From a virus: a stretch of 31,914 nucleotides of DNA. This document shows positions 15,000 through 21,157 of the stretch, one piece after another; position 1 is the stretch's first letter, and every line of letters starts with the position of its first letter. The position numbers and the translations under genes are program-made. The notes under the pieces were generated by a model. The model was not told where the DNA came from and did no database searches. It saw only the letters and a list, made by a program, of their open reading frames with translations. The DNA is taken from the IMG/VR virus record IMGVR_UViG_3300006413_000006, positions 1 to 31,914 of that record, one strand, 5' to 3'.

Positions 15000-15461
15000 A
15001 TGACAAACACAGAGAGCCATAAATCTGTAGCTGTTGACATTGCTACTTATAATATTTTATTAAAAGCCGCTGATCAAGAATGCCGTACTGTTGCCATGCA
15101 AATAAAATGGTTAGTTCGTAATTCTAATGCTGGGTCTCCTAAACCTGCAGAAGTTCCTATCATCAGTGAGGTGGTTAAACGTCGTAAAAAGCGTGTTGGT
15201 AAGAAGAGTATGAAAGCTATAACGACTAACCCTGAGACACAGTTAAATAGATGCCTTCTTAAATTTGCTTCAGGTTTAACATTGTGTAGTAAAGATTTTG
15301 AAGATATCCTTGGTAAAGGTAGGGATGCTTCAGGTGATTTGTATGCTCTTGCTAAACGTGGTGATATTAAACGGCTCGGTAATACTCAGCCATATTATTA
15401 TCAGTTAACCCCAGTTGGTGCGACTCGGATAAAAGATATTCAAGCGAGGTTGGAGGAATAA
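15000..15461 (+). CDS. Putative DNA-binding protein (RHH-like N-terminus, winged-helix-like C-terminus)
   Basis: A 153-residue protein. Residues 9-40 (SVAVDIATYNILLKAADQECRTVAMQIKWLV) have the strand-helix-helix pattern of ribbon-helix-helix proteins. A basic linker (RRKKRVGKKSMK) comes next. Residues 95-150 (LCSKDFEDILGKG...GDIKRLGNTQPYYYQLTPVGATRI) resemble a small winged helix. Both ends would contact DNA, so a phage transcription regulator is plausible. The family is not firmly identified. It starts a run of tightly packed small genes (15000-16348) behind its own promoter. Confidence 0.68.
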   Translation: MTNTESHKSVAVDIATYNILLKAADQECRTVAMQIKWLVRNSNAGSPKPAEVPIISEVVKRRKKRVGKKSMKAITTNPETQLNRCLLKFASGLTLCSKDFEDILGKGRDASGDLYALAKRGDIKRLGNTQPYYYQLTPVGATRIKDIQARLEE

Positions 15462-15462
15462 T

Positions 15463-15708
15463 ATGAGACAGTCTGATCGTAGGCATGGATCGCCATATGA
15501 TCGTGGCTCGGCCGATCGTTATTACGGTCGGCCAGCTAACCCTCATTTTTATGCAGGAGATACTTACTCTTCTGATAGGTTTGATATTCATACTATGACT
15601 CAAGAAGAGATCGACGAGTATCATAGAGGATATAATGAGGAAGAAGGCCAAAAAGATTGGGGTGGTGAAGAGACCGACCCAGAACCAATTAATTGGAGTG
15701 TAGTATGA
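15463..15708 (+). CDS. Small polar protein of unknown function
   Basis: An 81-residue protein. The first half is rich in Arg, Tyr, Gly and Asp (RHGSPYDRGSADRYYGRP) and probably disordered. The second half is acidic (MTQEEIDEYHRGYNEEEG). The ribosome binding site GGAGG lies inside the end of the previous gene, and the stop overlaps the next start (ATGA). No function can be assigned. Confidence 0.65.
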   Translation: MRQSDRRHGSPYDRGSADRYYGRPANPHFYAGDTYSSDRFDIHTMTQEEIDEYHRGYNEEEGQKDWGGEETDPEPINWSVV

Positions 15709-15923
15709 GTACCTGTCCAGCTGATCTTGCTAAAGCTGTTCATTCTATGACATATGAGGAGATTGATAGTTTTGTTACAGAGATGTTCAAACGTAGTGAC
15801 CTTCTTCCTTATATCTTTAGTAAGGCGATTTATTGTAACCTCAAGAAAAGGGAGGCTATCGAAAATGGAGTGTTGTATATGTCACGGGAAGATCGAGACG
15901 CACATCCATCCTTCGACGGGTAA
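15705..15923 (+). CDS. Small protein of unknown function
   Basis: A 72-residue, mainly helical protein (MSTCPADLAKAVHSMTYEEIDSFVTEMF...). The ATG at 15705 overlaps the previous stop and has GGAG six bases upstream; a TTG at 15693 is a poorer start. The MTYEEID segment resembles the MTQEEID segment of the gene just before, which hints at a shared short helical motif. Its 3' end overlaps the zinc-finger gene by 59 bases. No function is assigned. Confidence 0.65.
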   Translation: MSTCPADLAKAVHSMTYEEIDSFVTEMFKRSDLLPYIFSKAIYCNLKKREAIENGVLYMSREDRDAHPSFDG

Positions 15924-16182
15924 ACCGTATTGGACTCAAGGCCATAATGCGTTGCCTGTAAAGGATGGTAGATGTTGTGATAATTGTAACCAGTTTGTCG
16001 TGCTTCCTACCCGATTAAAACATATTGAGTTTTTTATTAACGGGCAGACTAATGATGATAGTTTTCACACTATTAAAGAAGAGGTTGTTGATAAACTATT
16101 AGATAACCTTGAAGAAGTTGTCGATAAACTAACTGATAGGAGAAAAGACAATGCGCAGTCGTTTAATCCGTCTTCATCTTGA
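15865..16182 (+). CDS. Small zinc-binding phage protein of unknown function
   Basis: A 105-residue protein beginning MECCICHGKIE. Cysteine pairs CCIC and CCDNC frame the segment PSTGKPYWTQGHNALPVKDGR. This is a pattern I have seen in many unrelated phage proteins annotated only as hypothetical. It most likely binds one zinc ion (four Cys, possibly His). The C-terminal half is helical and acidic with a repeat (EEVVDKLLDNLEEVVDKL). The start ATG 15865 has GGGAGG upstream, inside the previous gene. A longer frame from 15754 exists but would be out of line with that signal. Confidence 0.75.
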   Translation: MECCICHGKIETHIHPSTGKPYWTQGHNALPVKDGRCCDNCNQFVVLPTRLKHIEFFINGQTNDDSFHTIKEEVVDKLLDNLEEVVDKLTDRRKDNAQSFNPSSS

Positions 16183-16348
16183 TAGTATCTCCCCACGTCC
16201 TAGACGTATCAAACTATCAACAGCGTTAGGTTTGGTATTGCTTGGTTTTATTCTTACGTTGCTCGGTCTAGCTATTTACGCAAATTATTTTTGGAATATA
16301 GAGATCGAAACCCAAGCACGGTTTATTCCCATCAGTATTTTGGTATAG
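16151..16348 (+). CDS. Small single-span membrane protein
   Basis: A 65-residue protein. A basic N-terminus (MRSRLIRLHLDSISPRPRRIK) is followed by one membrane segment of about 24 hydrophobic residues (LSTALGLVLLGFILTLLGLAIYA) and a short tail. By the positive-inside rule the N-terminus would be cytoplasmic. AGGAG lies before the ATG. It overlaps the zinc-finger gene by 32 bases. It could be an early inner-membrane protein acting on the host, for instance in exclusion or transport, but no family is recognised. Its last codons contain the ATTTTG box of the next promoter. Confidence 0.68.
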   Translation: MRSRLIRLHLDSISPRPRRIKLSTALGLVLLGFILTLLGLAIYANYFWNIEIETQARFIPISILV

Positions 16349-16385
16349 TATTCATTTTTATTGTTTACTATAATAATAAAGTAAG
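16337..16385 (+). promoter_or_regulatory. Predicted promoter, recurrent element copy
   Basis: ATTTTG at 16337, TAGTAT at 16346 (weak -35), then 17 bp, then TATAAT at 16369-16374, and AAAGTAAG. The whole unit of about 50 bp is nearly repeated at 16718-16766. It serves the gene at 16414. Confidence 0.65.
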
Positions 16386-16413
16386 AAATATATTTGCACA
16401 GAAAGGACAGCAA

Positions 16414-16695
16414 ATGAGATATTCAGCACAAATTTATATGCATGGTAAACACGGTCAGTGGTTGACCCCTATCTATCCTCGCATCGGTGATATTGGACGA
16501 TACTTACGTCGTTGTTTCGATCGTAAGATGTTCGACCATCACGATGAGTCCGAGATAAAAGAGATCGTTGTTTTAAAAGCACGTCGAGGCAAGATGCCTA
16601 TTATTCATGGCTATTATGACTTCCGTGACGATCGTTTAATCTTGGATCGTTCAAAGCCAGCTGATCTTAATAATCTTATGTATGGGTTGGAGTAA
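16414..16695 (+). CDS. Small basic protein of unknown function
   Basis: A 93-residue protein (MRYSAQIYMHGKHGQWLTPIYPRIGDIGRYLRRCF...), rich in Arg, His and Asp, with alternating hydrophobic positions suggesting an alpha/beta fold. The start ATG 16414 has GAAAGGA eight bases upstream and follows a predicted promoter. The longer open frame from 16291 reads through that promoter and is not credible. It lies between two nearly identical promoter copies, so it forms a one-gene unit. Confidence 0.68.
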   Translation: MRYSAQIYMHGKHGQWLTPIYPRIGDIGRYLRRCFDRKMFDHHDESEIKEIVVLKARRGKMPIIHGYYDFRDDRLILDRSKPADLNNLMYGLE

Positions 16696-16717
16696 TAGAT
16701 GGAGATACTGCCTCAGT

Positions 16718-16766
16718 ATTTTGTTATAGTAATCATTTATATTGTATACTATATTATAAAAGTAAG
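16718..16766 (+). promoter_or_regulatory. Predicted promoter, recurrent element copy
   Basis: ATTTTG at 16718, TAGTAA at 16727, 17 bp, TATATT at 16750-16755 within GTATACTATATTATAA, then GTAAG. It precedes the DUF932 gene and is a close repeat of 16337-16385. Confidence 0.68.
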
Positions 16767-16804
16767 AAGTAAATAGTTGTCATTACTTAGAAAAGGAGAA
16801 AGAT

Positions 16805-17812
16805 ATGGCACATAATATTGAGACTATGGCTTGGGCTGGCGACGTTCCGTGGCACGGTTTAGGTGTCGAGGTTCAAGATAATTTGACACCTGTTGAGATG
16901 ATGCAAGCCGCATCGCTCGACTGGACTGTTTCTAAGCGTCCTGCTTATACACTGACCGAGGCCGAGTGGCACGAGAGTGTCGCCGTAATGAACGTCGACG
17001 GTCATCATTTCCTAACTCGTGATAGCGATAACCTCATCTTATCACATTGCGGTGACGATTACGTTCCTATCCAAAACGAGCAGATCTTCGACTTCTTTAA
17101 GAAGTTTACTGAGGCTGGACACATGAAGATGGAGACAGCTGGATCGCTTCGTAACGGCTCAGAGATTTGGGGCTTGGCTAAGATATCGTCAGACTTTAAA
17201 CTTGCAGGTGGTGACGAGGTCAAAGGTTACTTGCTTATTAATCAGCCACATGTTGCAGGTAAGGCTATGGTCATAAAGTTCACGCCTATCAGGGTCGTGT
17301 GTAATAATACTCTAACCATGGCTCTTGCCGATGGCGGTGCAGCGTTCCGTATGCCTCATATCCGTGAGTTCGATATGGACGTTCGTCGTGCGGCAGAGGA
17401 GGCATTGGGTCTGTCTGAGGTTCGCCGTAAGGAGTTCCAAGAGCAAGCCGAGTTCCTTTCATCAAAGCAGTTCTCTGGCGAGACCGTTATGAATTATATC
17501 GCCGAGTTGTACCAGCCCCAGCTTCTAATTGATAAAGCAAAGGCTTCAGCTGATGAGGACTTCGTCCTTCAGGAAAAGTTCTCTCGTACCGCTGAGATGG
17601 TTATGGGTGCGGTCGACCTTTCTCCAGGAGCGACACTTAAATCAGCCAAGGGTACTTGGTGGGGTGCGCTTAATGGTGTGACCTTCGTAGAGGACCACCA
17701 GCGTCGTGGTGCGGCTGAGGGTAACGCCCTTCATAGCGCATGGTTCGGTGCTGGGGCTAACCGTAAAGCCAAGGCTCTTTCAAAAGCTATTGAGTATGCC
17801 GAGGCTGCATAA
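16805..17812 (+). CDS. DUF932 phage/plasmid-like protein (TIGR03299 type)
   Basis: A 335-residue protein that begins MAHNIETMAWAGDVPWHGLG, the characteristic start of DUF932 / TIGR03299 proteins. Family features continue: LTRDSD, YVPIQNEQIFDFFKKF, GSLRNGSEIWGLAKI, the central block FTPIRVVCNNTLTMAL, and the end GTWWGALNGVTFVEDHQRR. The family is common on phages and plasmids of many bacteria; its biochemical role is unknown, and a link to DNA metabolism has been suggested only from context. It has its own promoter, an AAAGGAGA ribosome binding site and a structured 3' region, so it is probably expressed strongly. Codon choice is more GC-rich than in neighbouring genes. Confidence 0.88.
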   Translation: MAHNIETMAWAGDVPWHGLGVEVQDNLTPVEMMQAASLDWTVSKRPAYTLTEAEWHESVAVMNVDGHHFLTRDSDNLILSHCGDDYVPIQNEQIFDFFKKFTEAGHMKMETAGSLRNGSEIWGLAKISSDFKLAGGDEVKGYLLINQPHVAGKAMVIKFTPIRVVCNNTLTMALADGGAAFRMPHIREFDMDVRRAAEEALGLSEVRRKEFQEQAEFLSSKQFSGETVMNYIAELYQPQLLIDKAKASADEDFVLQEKFSRTAEMVMGAVDLSPGATLKSAKGTWWGALNGVTFVEDHQRRGAAEGNALHSAWFGAGANRKAKALSKAIEYAEAA

Positions 17813-18026
17813 TTCGCTAGACCACTAGCCTGAAGAAGGATAAGACTAGCGATAGAGAGACAGTGCGTTGGGCCAGATTGGTTGGCTAGACCCTGTCTCT
17901 CGACACTTCTGATGCTGAGTAACATCTAAAACTGCTCTCCTTTCTGCCTCAGCCCCCTGATCCTACTGTCTATCAGGGGGCTGTTGGCGGGTAGTTCTCT
18001 TGTTAGACTGATTCGTAAAATAGAGT
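17813..18026 (+). ncRNA. Structured non-coding region after the DUF932 gene (candidate RNA)
   Basis: No credible gene lies in the 306 bases from 17813 to 18118. The first part holds perfect inverted repeats: TCGCTAG (17814-17820) with CTAGCGA (17846-17852), GAGAGACAG (17855-17863) with CTGTCTCTC (17893-17901), and a terminator-like stem at 17951-17982. Together they could fold as a chain of hairpins, either a long 3' untranslated region or a small RNA. I see no tRNA T-loop. The rest (18027-18118) is the next promoter and leader. Confidence 0.35.
17951..17982 (+). terminator. Strong hairpin, probable terminator
   Basis: AGCCCCCTGAT pairs perfectly with ATCAGGGGGCT (eleven pairs) around a ten-base loop. 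No clean T-tract follows (GTTGGCGG), so it may end transcription inefficiently or protect the 3' end of the mRNA. Confidence 0.6.
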
Positions 18027-18073
18027 ATTTTGAGATAGTATTCTCTTACGTTGTATACTATATTATAAGGGTA
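18027..18073 (+). promoter_or_regulatory. Predicted promoter, recurrent element copy
   Basis: ATTTTG at 18027, TAGTAT at 18036, 17 bp, TATATT at 18059-18064 within GTATACTATATTATAA, then GGGTAGG. It drives the gene pair 18119-18639. Confidence 0.66.
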
Positions 18074-18118
18074 GGCGGGTAGCGTTCCGTCACCGACCAG
18101 CAAAGAAAGGATTAGGTC

Positions 18119-18421
18119 ATGTTTTTATTTTACACACAATCTTCACGAGATGATTATGAGTCACTAGATCTCCGTGGTGGAGTGTTTCCTTGTAAGGAAG
18201 CTATCGCTTCAACAATTTCTGATCATCAAGAGCTTTGCGATGGTGAGGTTGATTATAATTATTATGCCCTTGATGCTAAGAAATTTGAGCTATGGCGTTT
18301 TTCTGATGGTGAAGTTTCTGTAACTAACGATGATCTTTATGTAACTGACGGTGAGTGGGTAAAGGTTAAACTGCCTATTACTCTGTTCTCATCTTTAAGC
18401 ATCGATTATGAGGTGGCATAA
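18119..18421 (+). CDS. Small acidic protein, paralogue of the next gene
   Basis: A 100-residue acidic protein. Its layout is YT-x2-S start, GGVF, a helix (KEAIASTISDHQELC), then NYYALDAKKFELWRFSDGE. The next protein has the same order: YYTETN, SGVF, SLEDIVPQIKLITGLC, then LALNLTTMSWYHYDDSEW. Both also carry a Cys at the helix end. They look like a diverged tandem duplication. Function is unknown. AAAGGA lies before the ATG, and the stop overlaps the next start (TAATG). Confidence 0.7.
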   Translation: MFLFYTQSSRDDYESLDLRGGVFPCKEAIASTISDHQELCDGEVDYNYYALDAKKFELWRFSDGEVSVTNDDLYVTDGEWVKVKLPITLFSSLSIDYEVA

Positions 18422-18639
18422 TGTGGGCTTATTATACTGAAACAAATCAGCTTCGTACATATCAGAGCGGTGTCTTCAAGAGCCTTGAGGACATCGTTCC
18501 ACAGATCAAGTTGATTACAGGCTTATGTGAAAACCTACCTGATGTTCACCTCGCTCTTAACTTGACGACTATGTCTTGGTATCACTACGACGATAGCGAG
18601 TGGTCGTGGATCGGTGACTCTGTATTCCAACAAAAGTAG
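18421..18639 (+). CDS. Small protein, paralogue of the previous gene
   Basis: A 72-residue protein matching the previous one in layout but without its C-terminal extension. Aromatic residues are frequent near the end (MSWYHYDDSEWSWIGD). It is coupled to its paralogue by a TAATG overlap and followed nine bases later by a perfect GC-rich hairpin. No known family is recognised. Two similar acidic proteins made together could form a heterodimer, but this is speculation. Confidence 0.7.
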   Translation: MWAYYTETNQLRTYQSGVFKSLEDIVPQIKLITGLCENLPDVHLALNLTTMSWYHYDDSEWSWIGDSVFQQK

Positions 18640-18647
18640 TTGACGTG

Positions 18648-18667
18648 TTGGGGGCTTTTGCCCCCAA
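18648..18667 (+). terminator. Hairpin terminator
   Basis: TTGGGGGC and GCCCCCAA form a perfect eight-pair stem around TTTT. There is no T-tract after it, but the position just after the stop at 18639 and the strong stem suggest a terminator. Confidence 0.6.
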
Positions 18668-18679
18668 TGCTATTCCTAC

Positions 18680-18925
18680 AGGTTTGAGTGACTCACTCAC
18701 GTAAACCTCCATCATAATGTCATAATATCATAATATCTTTGTAAGTGGTTCTTTAACCTTGGTTTGTTGATATGATATCGTGTTTACAGGTTATGATAAC
18801 AAGATAACGATAAGCCGTCGTGGGTCACTTTTGCTTCACTAAATACATTGTTTACTGGAAATATACATTGTTGCGGTGGGTAAGATTTGCTGGTATGTTT
18901 ACTTTGTTAAGTACATGGAGACAGC
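18680..18925. other. AT-rich regulatory or origin-like region before the terminase small subunit
   Basis: A stretch without a gene. It holds an inverted repeat (AGGTTTGAGTGA with TCACTC-acgt-AAACCT, 18680-18708), three copies of TCATAAT spaced 8 bp apart (18712, 18720, 18728), a near-palindrome GATATGATATC near 18770, and further AT-rich repeats. The 14-mer ATCATAATGTCATA at 18711 also occurs at 2834. No copy of the common promoter element is visible. It could be a replication origin, a packaging-related site or an operator region. Confidence 0.45.
18711..18737. repeat. Three-copy 7-mer array (TCATAAT every 8 bp)
   Basis: TCATAAT starts at 18712, 18720 and 18728. It is the inverted counterpart of the ATTATGA array at 2898-2920. 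Confidence 0.6.
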
Positions 18926-19558
18926 TTGTTGGCTACTGAAGTAACTACATTGGAATCCCTTGAGTATACGCCCGTCGCACCATCAGAGTGCGGTAACTAC
19001 TGGGTGACTCCTGATGGTAAGAAACACCGTCCTCTCTCGCCACGTCATAAAAAGTTCTGTTCGCTGTATGTACAGGGTATGTCTGGAGCTGAGGCCGCTC
19101 GCAAATCTGGTTTCACAAAACACAAATTTGGTGCGAAAGCGCAAGGCTCTGCTCTACTTCGCAGAAATCCTCTCATCGCTAATCATATCATCGACCTGTT
19201 GAAAAAAGAGATCGAGCGACAGAATGTTTCTATGGAGTCGCATCTTACTGAACTTTCCCGTCTGCGTGATGAAGCTGTTGATTCAGGGCAAATATCCTCG
19301 GCTATTAGTGCAGAGATCTCGAGAGGTAAAGCGGCAGGGTTGTATATTGAGAAGAAGGAAGTGACCGTCAACAAAGTCGAAACGATGTCTGATGAAGAGC
19401 TAAGATCAAAGTTACAGGATTTGTTGGACGGTGGCAATATGAAAGTAGTGAACCATGTATCAAACGGAGAAGAAACTTTATCAAGCATTGAAGACCAACT
19501 TGACCAAGGTTCATTGGCAGAGGATCGAGACGGGAGCATTACAGCAGGGAGTTCCTGA
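18926..19558 (+). CDS. terS: Terminase small subunit
   Basis: A 210-residue protein. Residues about 36-65 (PLSPRHKKFCSLYVQGMSGAEAARKSGFT) have the typical start of the Terminase_2 family: a helix ending in KKF, then a helix-turn-helix with G-x-EAA-x-KSG. The next part, LLRRNPLIANHI, is the family's second signature. The middle is a long helix, and the C-terminus (about 165-210) is acidic and low in complexity. It would recognise the packaging site and load the large subunit. The start is TTG 18926, with GGAG five bases upstream. The large subunit lies 5.8 kb downstream, an unusual separation. The end overlaps the nuclease gene by 104 bases. Confidence 0.8.
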   Translation: MLATEVTTLESLEYTPVAPSECGNYWVTPDGKKHRPLSPRHKKFCSLYVQGMSGAEAARKSGFTKHKFGAKAQGSALLRRNPLIANHIIDLLKKEIERQNVSMESHLTELSRLRDEAVDSGQISSAISAEISRGKAAGLYIEKKEVTVNKVETMSDEELRSKLQDLLDGGNMKVVNHVSNGEETLSSIEDQLDQGSLAEDRDGSITAGSS

Positions 19559-19859
19559 TGTCAATGCCTGTTATCATGGTACAGAGTTTTGGCTTGAACT
19601 TAAATGTACATCTACTGATACTGTTTCACTGACTCCGTTTCAATGTTCATGGCACATGCGTCGCGCATCAGTTGGGGGTAGGTCATGGATACTAGTCGCC
19701 CATTCAAAACACAATGTTTTGACGCTTCATCGTGGAAGTGATGCTCTGAGGTTATTGGACCATGGGGTTTCATCATCTACTGCATTCTCATACCATGCGC
19801 CGATTGATTGGCCTCAGTTTTTGCATGATGTTTGTTTGACTGACCGACTGACTGATTGA
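19455..19859 (+). CDS. PD-(D/E)XK nuclease (VRR-NUC / resolvase-like)
   Basis: A 134-residue small nuclease. The core is RIETGALQQGVPDVNACYHGTEFWLELKC, with Asp35 and Glu48-x-Lys50 as the PD-(D/E)XK catalytic residues and an N-terminal helix carrying Glu5. This is the minimal VRR-NUC or Holliday-junction-resolvase-like fold, used by phages to trim branched DNA before or during packaging. Placing it next to the terminase small subunit suits that role. The ATG at 19455 lies 104 bases inside the terminase gene in another frame. No shorter start keeps the N-terminal helix. The end is formed by a tetranucleotide TGAC/TGAT repeat, which gives the stop codon. Confidence 0.78.
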   Translation: MYQTEKKLYQALKTNLTKVHWQRIETGALQQGVPDVNACYHGTEFWLELKCTSTDTVSLTPFQCSWHMRRASVGGRSWILVAHSKHNVLTLHRGSDALRLLDHGVSSSTAFSYHAPIDWPQFLHDVCLTDRLTD

Positions 19860-19864
19860 TTGAC
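19837..19864 (+). repeat. Tetranucleotide TGAC/TGAT repeat at gene end
   Basis: Seven consecutive four-base units of the type TGAC, TGAT or CGAC. Because the period is four, TGA stop codons fall in all three forward frames. Similar short runs occur at 20408-20419, 20500-20511 and 21095-21106. Confidence 0.7.
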
Positions 19865-19893
19865 TGCAGTTCCAACCATTCATAATTTTGTTT

Positions 19894-19940
19894 ATTTTGT
19901 ACTTTACTTCTTCCTCTTACTATACTATATTATAATCATG
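19894..19940 (+). promoter_or_regulatory. Predicted promoter, recurrent element copy
   Basis: Two ATTTTG boxes (19885 and 19894). The second is at family spacing: TTTACT at 19903 (-35 like), 17 bp, TATATT at 19926-19931 within TATACTATATTATAAT. It serves the gene at 19991 after a leader of about 50 bases. Confidence 0.65.
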
Positions 19941-19990
19941 GTTAAGGCGGTCGCCTAGCCAGCTGCTCACAGTCAAGAAAGGACATTATT

Positions 19991-20353
19991 ATGACTGCAG
20001 TTTCTAAGAAGAAGGCTACTTCAAAAAAAGCCACTGTTAAGACAGCTTCTGCTACTTTGAAAGTTGTTGACCCCGCTGGTAACTCTGGCATCCCTGCTCC
20101 AGCTCCTAAAGGTTTTGACGGTCGTAAGATCAAGCTTGTTGCTTTGTCTAAAGAAAATCGCCGTTTGCCTAATCAGGCCGTTGTTGTCTTGAATACGCTC
20201 AAGGCTCTCGGTGCTGATAAGAAGCCCGTCACTCAGGCTGAGCTGATTGGTGCCATGCTTGAAAATGGTCTCAAGACTGTTCAGACACCAAAGCGCATTT
20301 ATACATTCTACCGCAAGGATTTGTTGGAAGAAGGTTACATCGCATACGCATAA
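19991..20353 (+). CDS. Small basic winged-helix-like DNA-binding protein
   Basis: A 120-residue protein. Residues 1-24 are a Lys/Thr/Ala-rich tail (SKKKATSKKATVKTASATLK) like those of histone-like proteins. A motif SGIPAPAPKG follows, then a winged-helix-like domain (about 55-120): VVLNTLKALG...VTQAELIGAML...RIYTFYRKDLLEEGYI. The same arrangement, including GIPAP, is found in the protein at 21237, and the C-terminal part also in the protein at 7846. DNA binding is likely. The role could be regulation or genome compaction early in infection. It has its own promoter and a strong terminator, so it is a one-gene unit. Confidence 0.72.
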   Translation: MTAVSKKKATSKKATVKTASATLKVVDPAGNSGIPAPAPKGFDGRKIKLVALSKENRRLPNQAVVVLNTLKALGADKKPVTQAELIGAMLENGLKTVQTPKRIYTFYRKDLLEEGYIAYA

Positions 20354-20360
20354 GTCAGCG

Positions 20361-20390
20361 AGGGCGGTCATCATTTGACCGCCCTTTCTT
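20361..20390 (+). terminator. Rho-independent terminator
   Basis: AGGGCGGTCA pairs with TGACCGCCCT (ten pairs) around TCATT and is followed by TTCTT. It closes the gene ending at 20353. Confidence 0.88.
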
Positions 20391-20547
20391 CATCCCCGTC
20401 GTTTGCCTGACTGACTGACTATGTACTACCCTTCATCATCATTTGAAAAACAACAACCGCAGCGCAATCAAAAATCAAAGATTTTTGACCAAGGTCTTTT
20501 GATTGATTGACTCTTTGTTTGATTGACTCGGGCTGACAACTCTGACT
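20391..20547. repeat. Intergenic repeats and nested hairpin
   Basis: No gene. It contains TGAC runs (20408-20419), TGAT/TGAC runs (20500-20511, 20520-20527), and an inverted repeat CAATCAAAA (20465-20473) with TTTTGATTG (20497-20505). Smaller stems AAAAATC/GATTTTT and GACC/GGTC are nested inside the inverted repeat. The next promoter begins at 20548. Confidence 0.55.
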
Positions 20548-20596
20548 ATTTTGCTGTAGCTTTCGTAAGCGTTGTATACTATACTATAATAGTAAC
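20548..20596 (+). promoter_or_regulatory. Predicted promoter, recurrent element copy
   Basis: ATTTTG at 20548, TAGCTT at 20557, 17 bp, TATACT at 20580-20585 within GTATACTATACTATAA, then GTAAC. It serves the gene at 20620. Confidence 0.65.
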
Positions 20597-20619
20597 TAAT
20601 TATAGAAAGGAAGATAGTT

Positions 20620-20970
20620 ATGAATATGCCAAAACCAAAGACCCCCGAACAACAGAAGGCAGAAGCACTAGAAACTTATGCAAAGACTTTTAGCTTTGCG
20701 GTTGAAGTCTTAGAGTTTCTCTCTAAAACTAAAGGTGGGGTCTTTGCTAAGACCTCTGTAAGTGCTGCTTGGTATCACGATGGTTCTTTTGAGCGTGTTA
20801 TGTATGACCCTGATTTGGCTGTCGATGATCAGTTGCCGTTGTGTCCAACTGCTGAGTCGTATGCCGAAGGGTCTACGTTCGGTTCTACCATGGGTCTTAT
20901 GTCTCCCCAAGACGTGTCTGACTATTGGGAAATTATTCCTACTGCAAATGTGGCACCACTGTCTGGCTAA
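20620..20970 (+). CDS. Small protein of unknown function
   Basis: A 116-residue protein, mildly acidic. A helical N-terminal half (TPEQQKAEALETYAKTFSFAVEVLEFL) is followed by a segment rich in Asp, Ser and Tyr (AAWYHDGSFERVMYDPDLAVDDQLPLCPTAESY). No recognised motif. GAAAGGA lies before the ATG. It is a one-gene unit between its own promoter and a UUCG-loop terminator, as with its neighbours on both sides. It lies between the two paralogous winged-helix-like genes but is not related to them. Confidence 0.7.
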   Translation: MNMPKPKTPEQQKAEALETYAKTFSFAVEVLEFLSKTKGGVFAKTSVSAAWYHDGSFERVMYDPDLAVDDQLPLCPTAESYAEGSTFGSTMGLMSPQDVSDYWEIIPTANVAPLSG

Positions 20971-20983
20971 TTAAATAACTTTT

Positions 20984-21009
20984 GGGGGCGGCTTCGGTCG
21001 CCCTCTCTC
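20984..21009 (+). terminator. Terminator with UUCG tetraloop
   Basis: GGGGGCGGC pairs with GTCGCCCTC (nine pairs, two G-T) around TTCG, a very stable RNA loop, followed by a TC-rich stretch. It ends the gene at 20970. Confidence 0.8.
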
Positions 21010-21157
21010 ATCATCTCTCCCCTCTTCATCATCATATGTTTGCCGTGCGCATGCGTCAGTATTCGCTCGATTGATATTGACTGTCTTCGTTCTTTGATTG
21101 ACTGACTCGCGGTCGTGTGCGTGTTTTAGGCGTGTAAATTAATTTACGTTTTATGTT

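Noticed and set aside
16291-16413. N-terminal extension of the gene at 16414
   Set aside because: It would be translated through a promoter copy and overlap the membrane-protein gene; ATG 16414 has a proper ribosome binding site.
17855-17930. tRNA-like fold in the structured region after the DUF932 gene
   Set aside because: There is a good stem but no T-loop (GGTTCGA-type), no anticodon arm of proper size and no CCA-like end.
19837-21106. CRISPR-like array from the TGAC/TGAT repeats
   Set aside because: The units are four bases long with no spacers of uniform length, so this is simple sequence and not a CRISPR.
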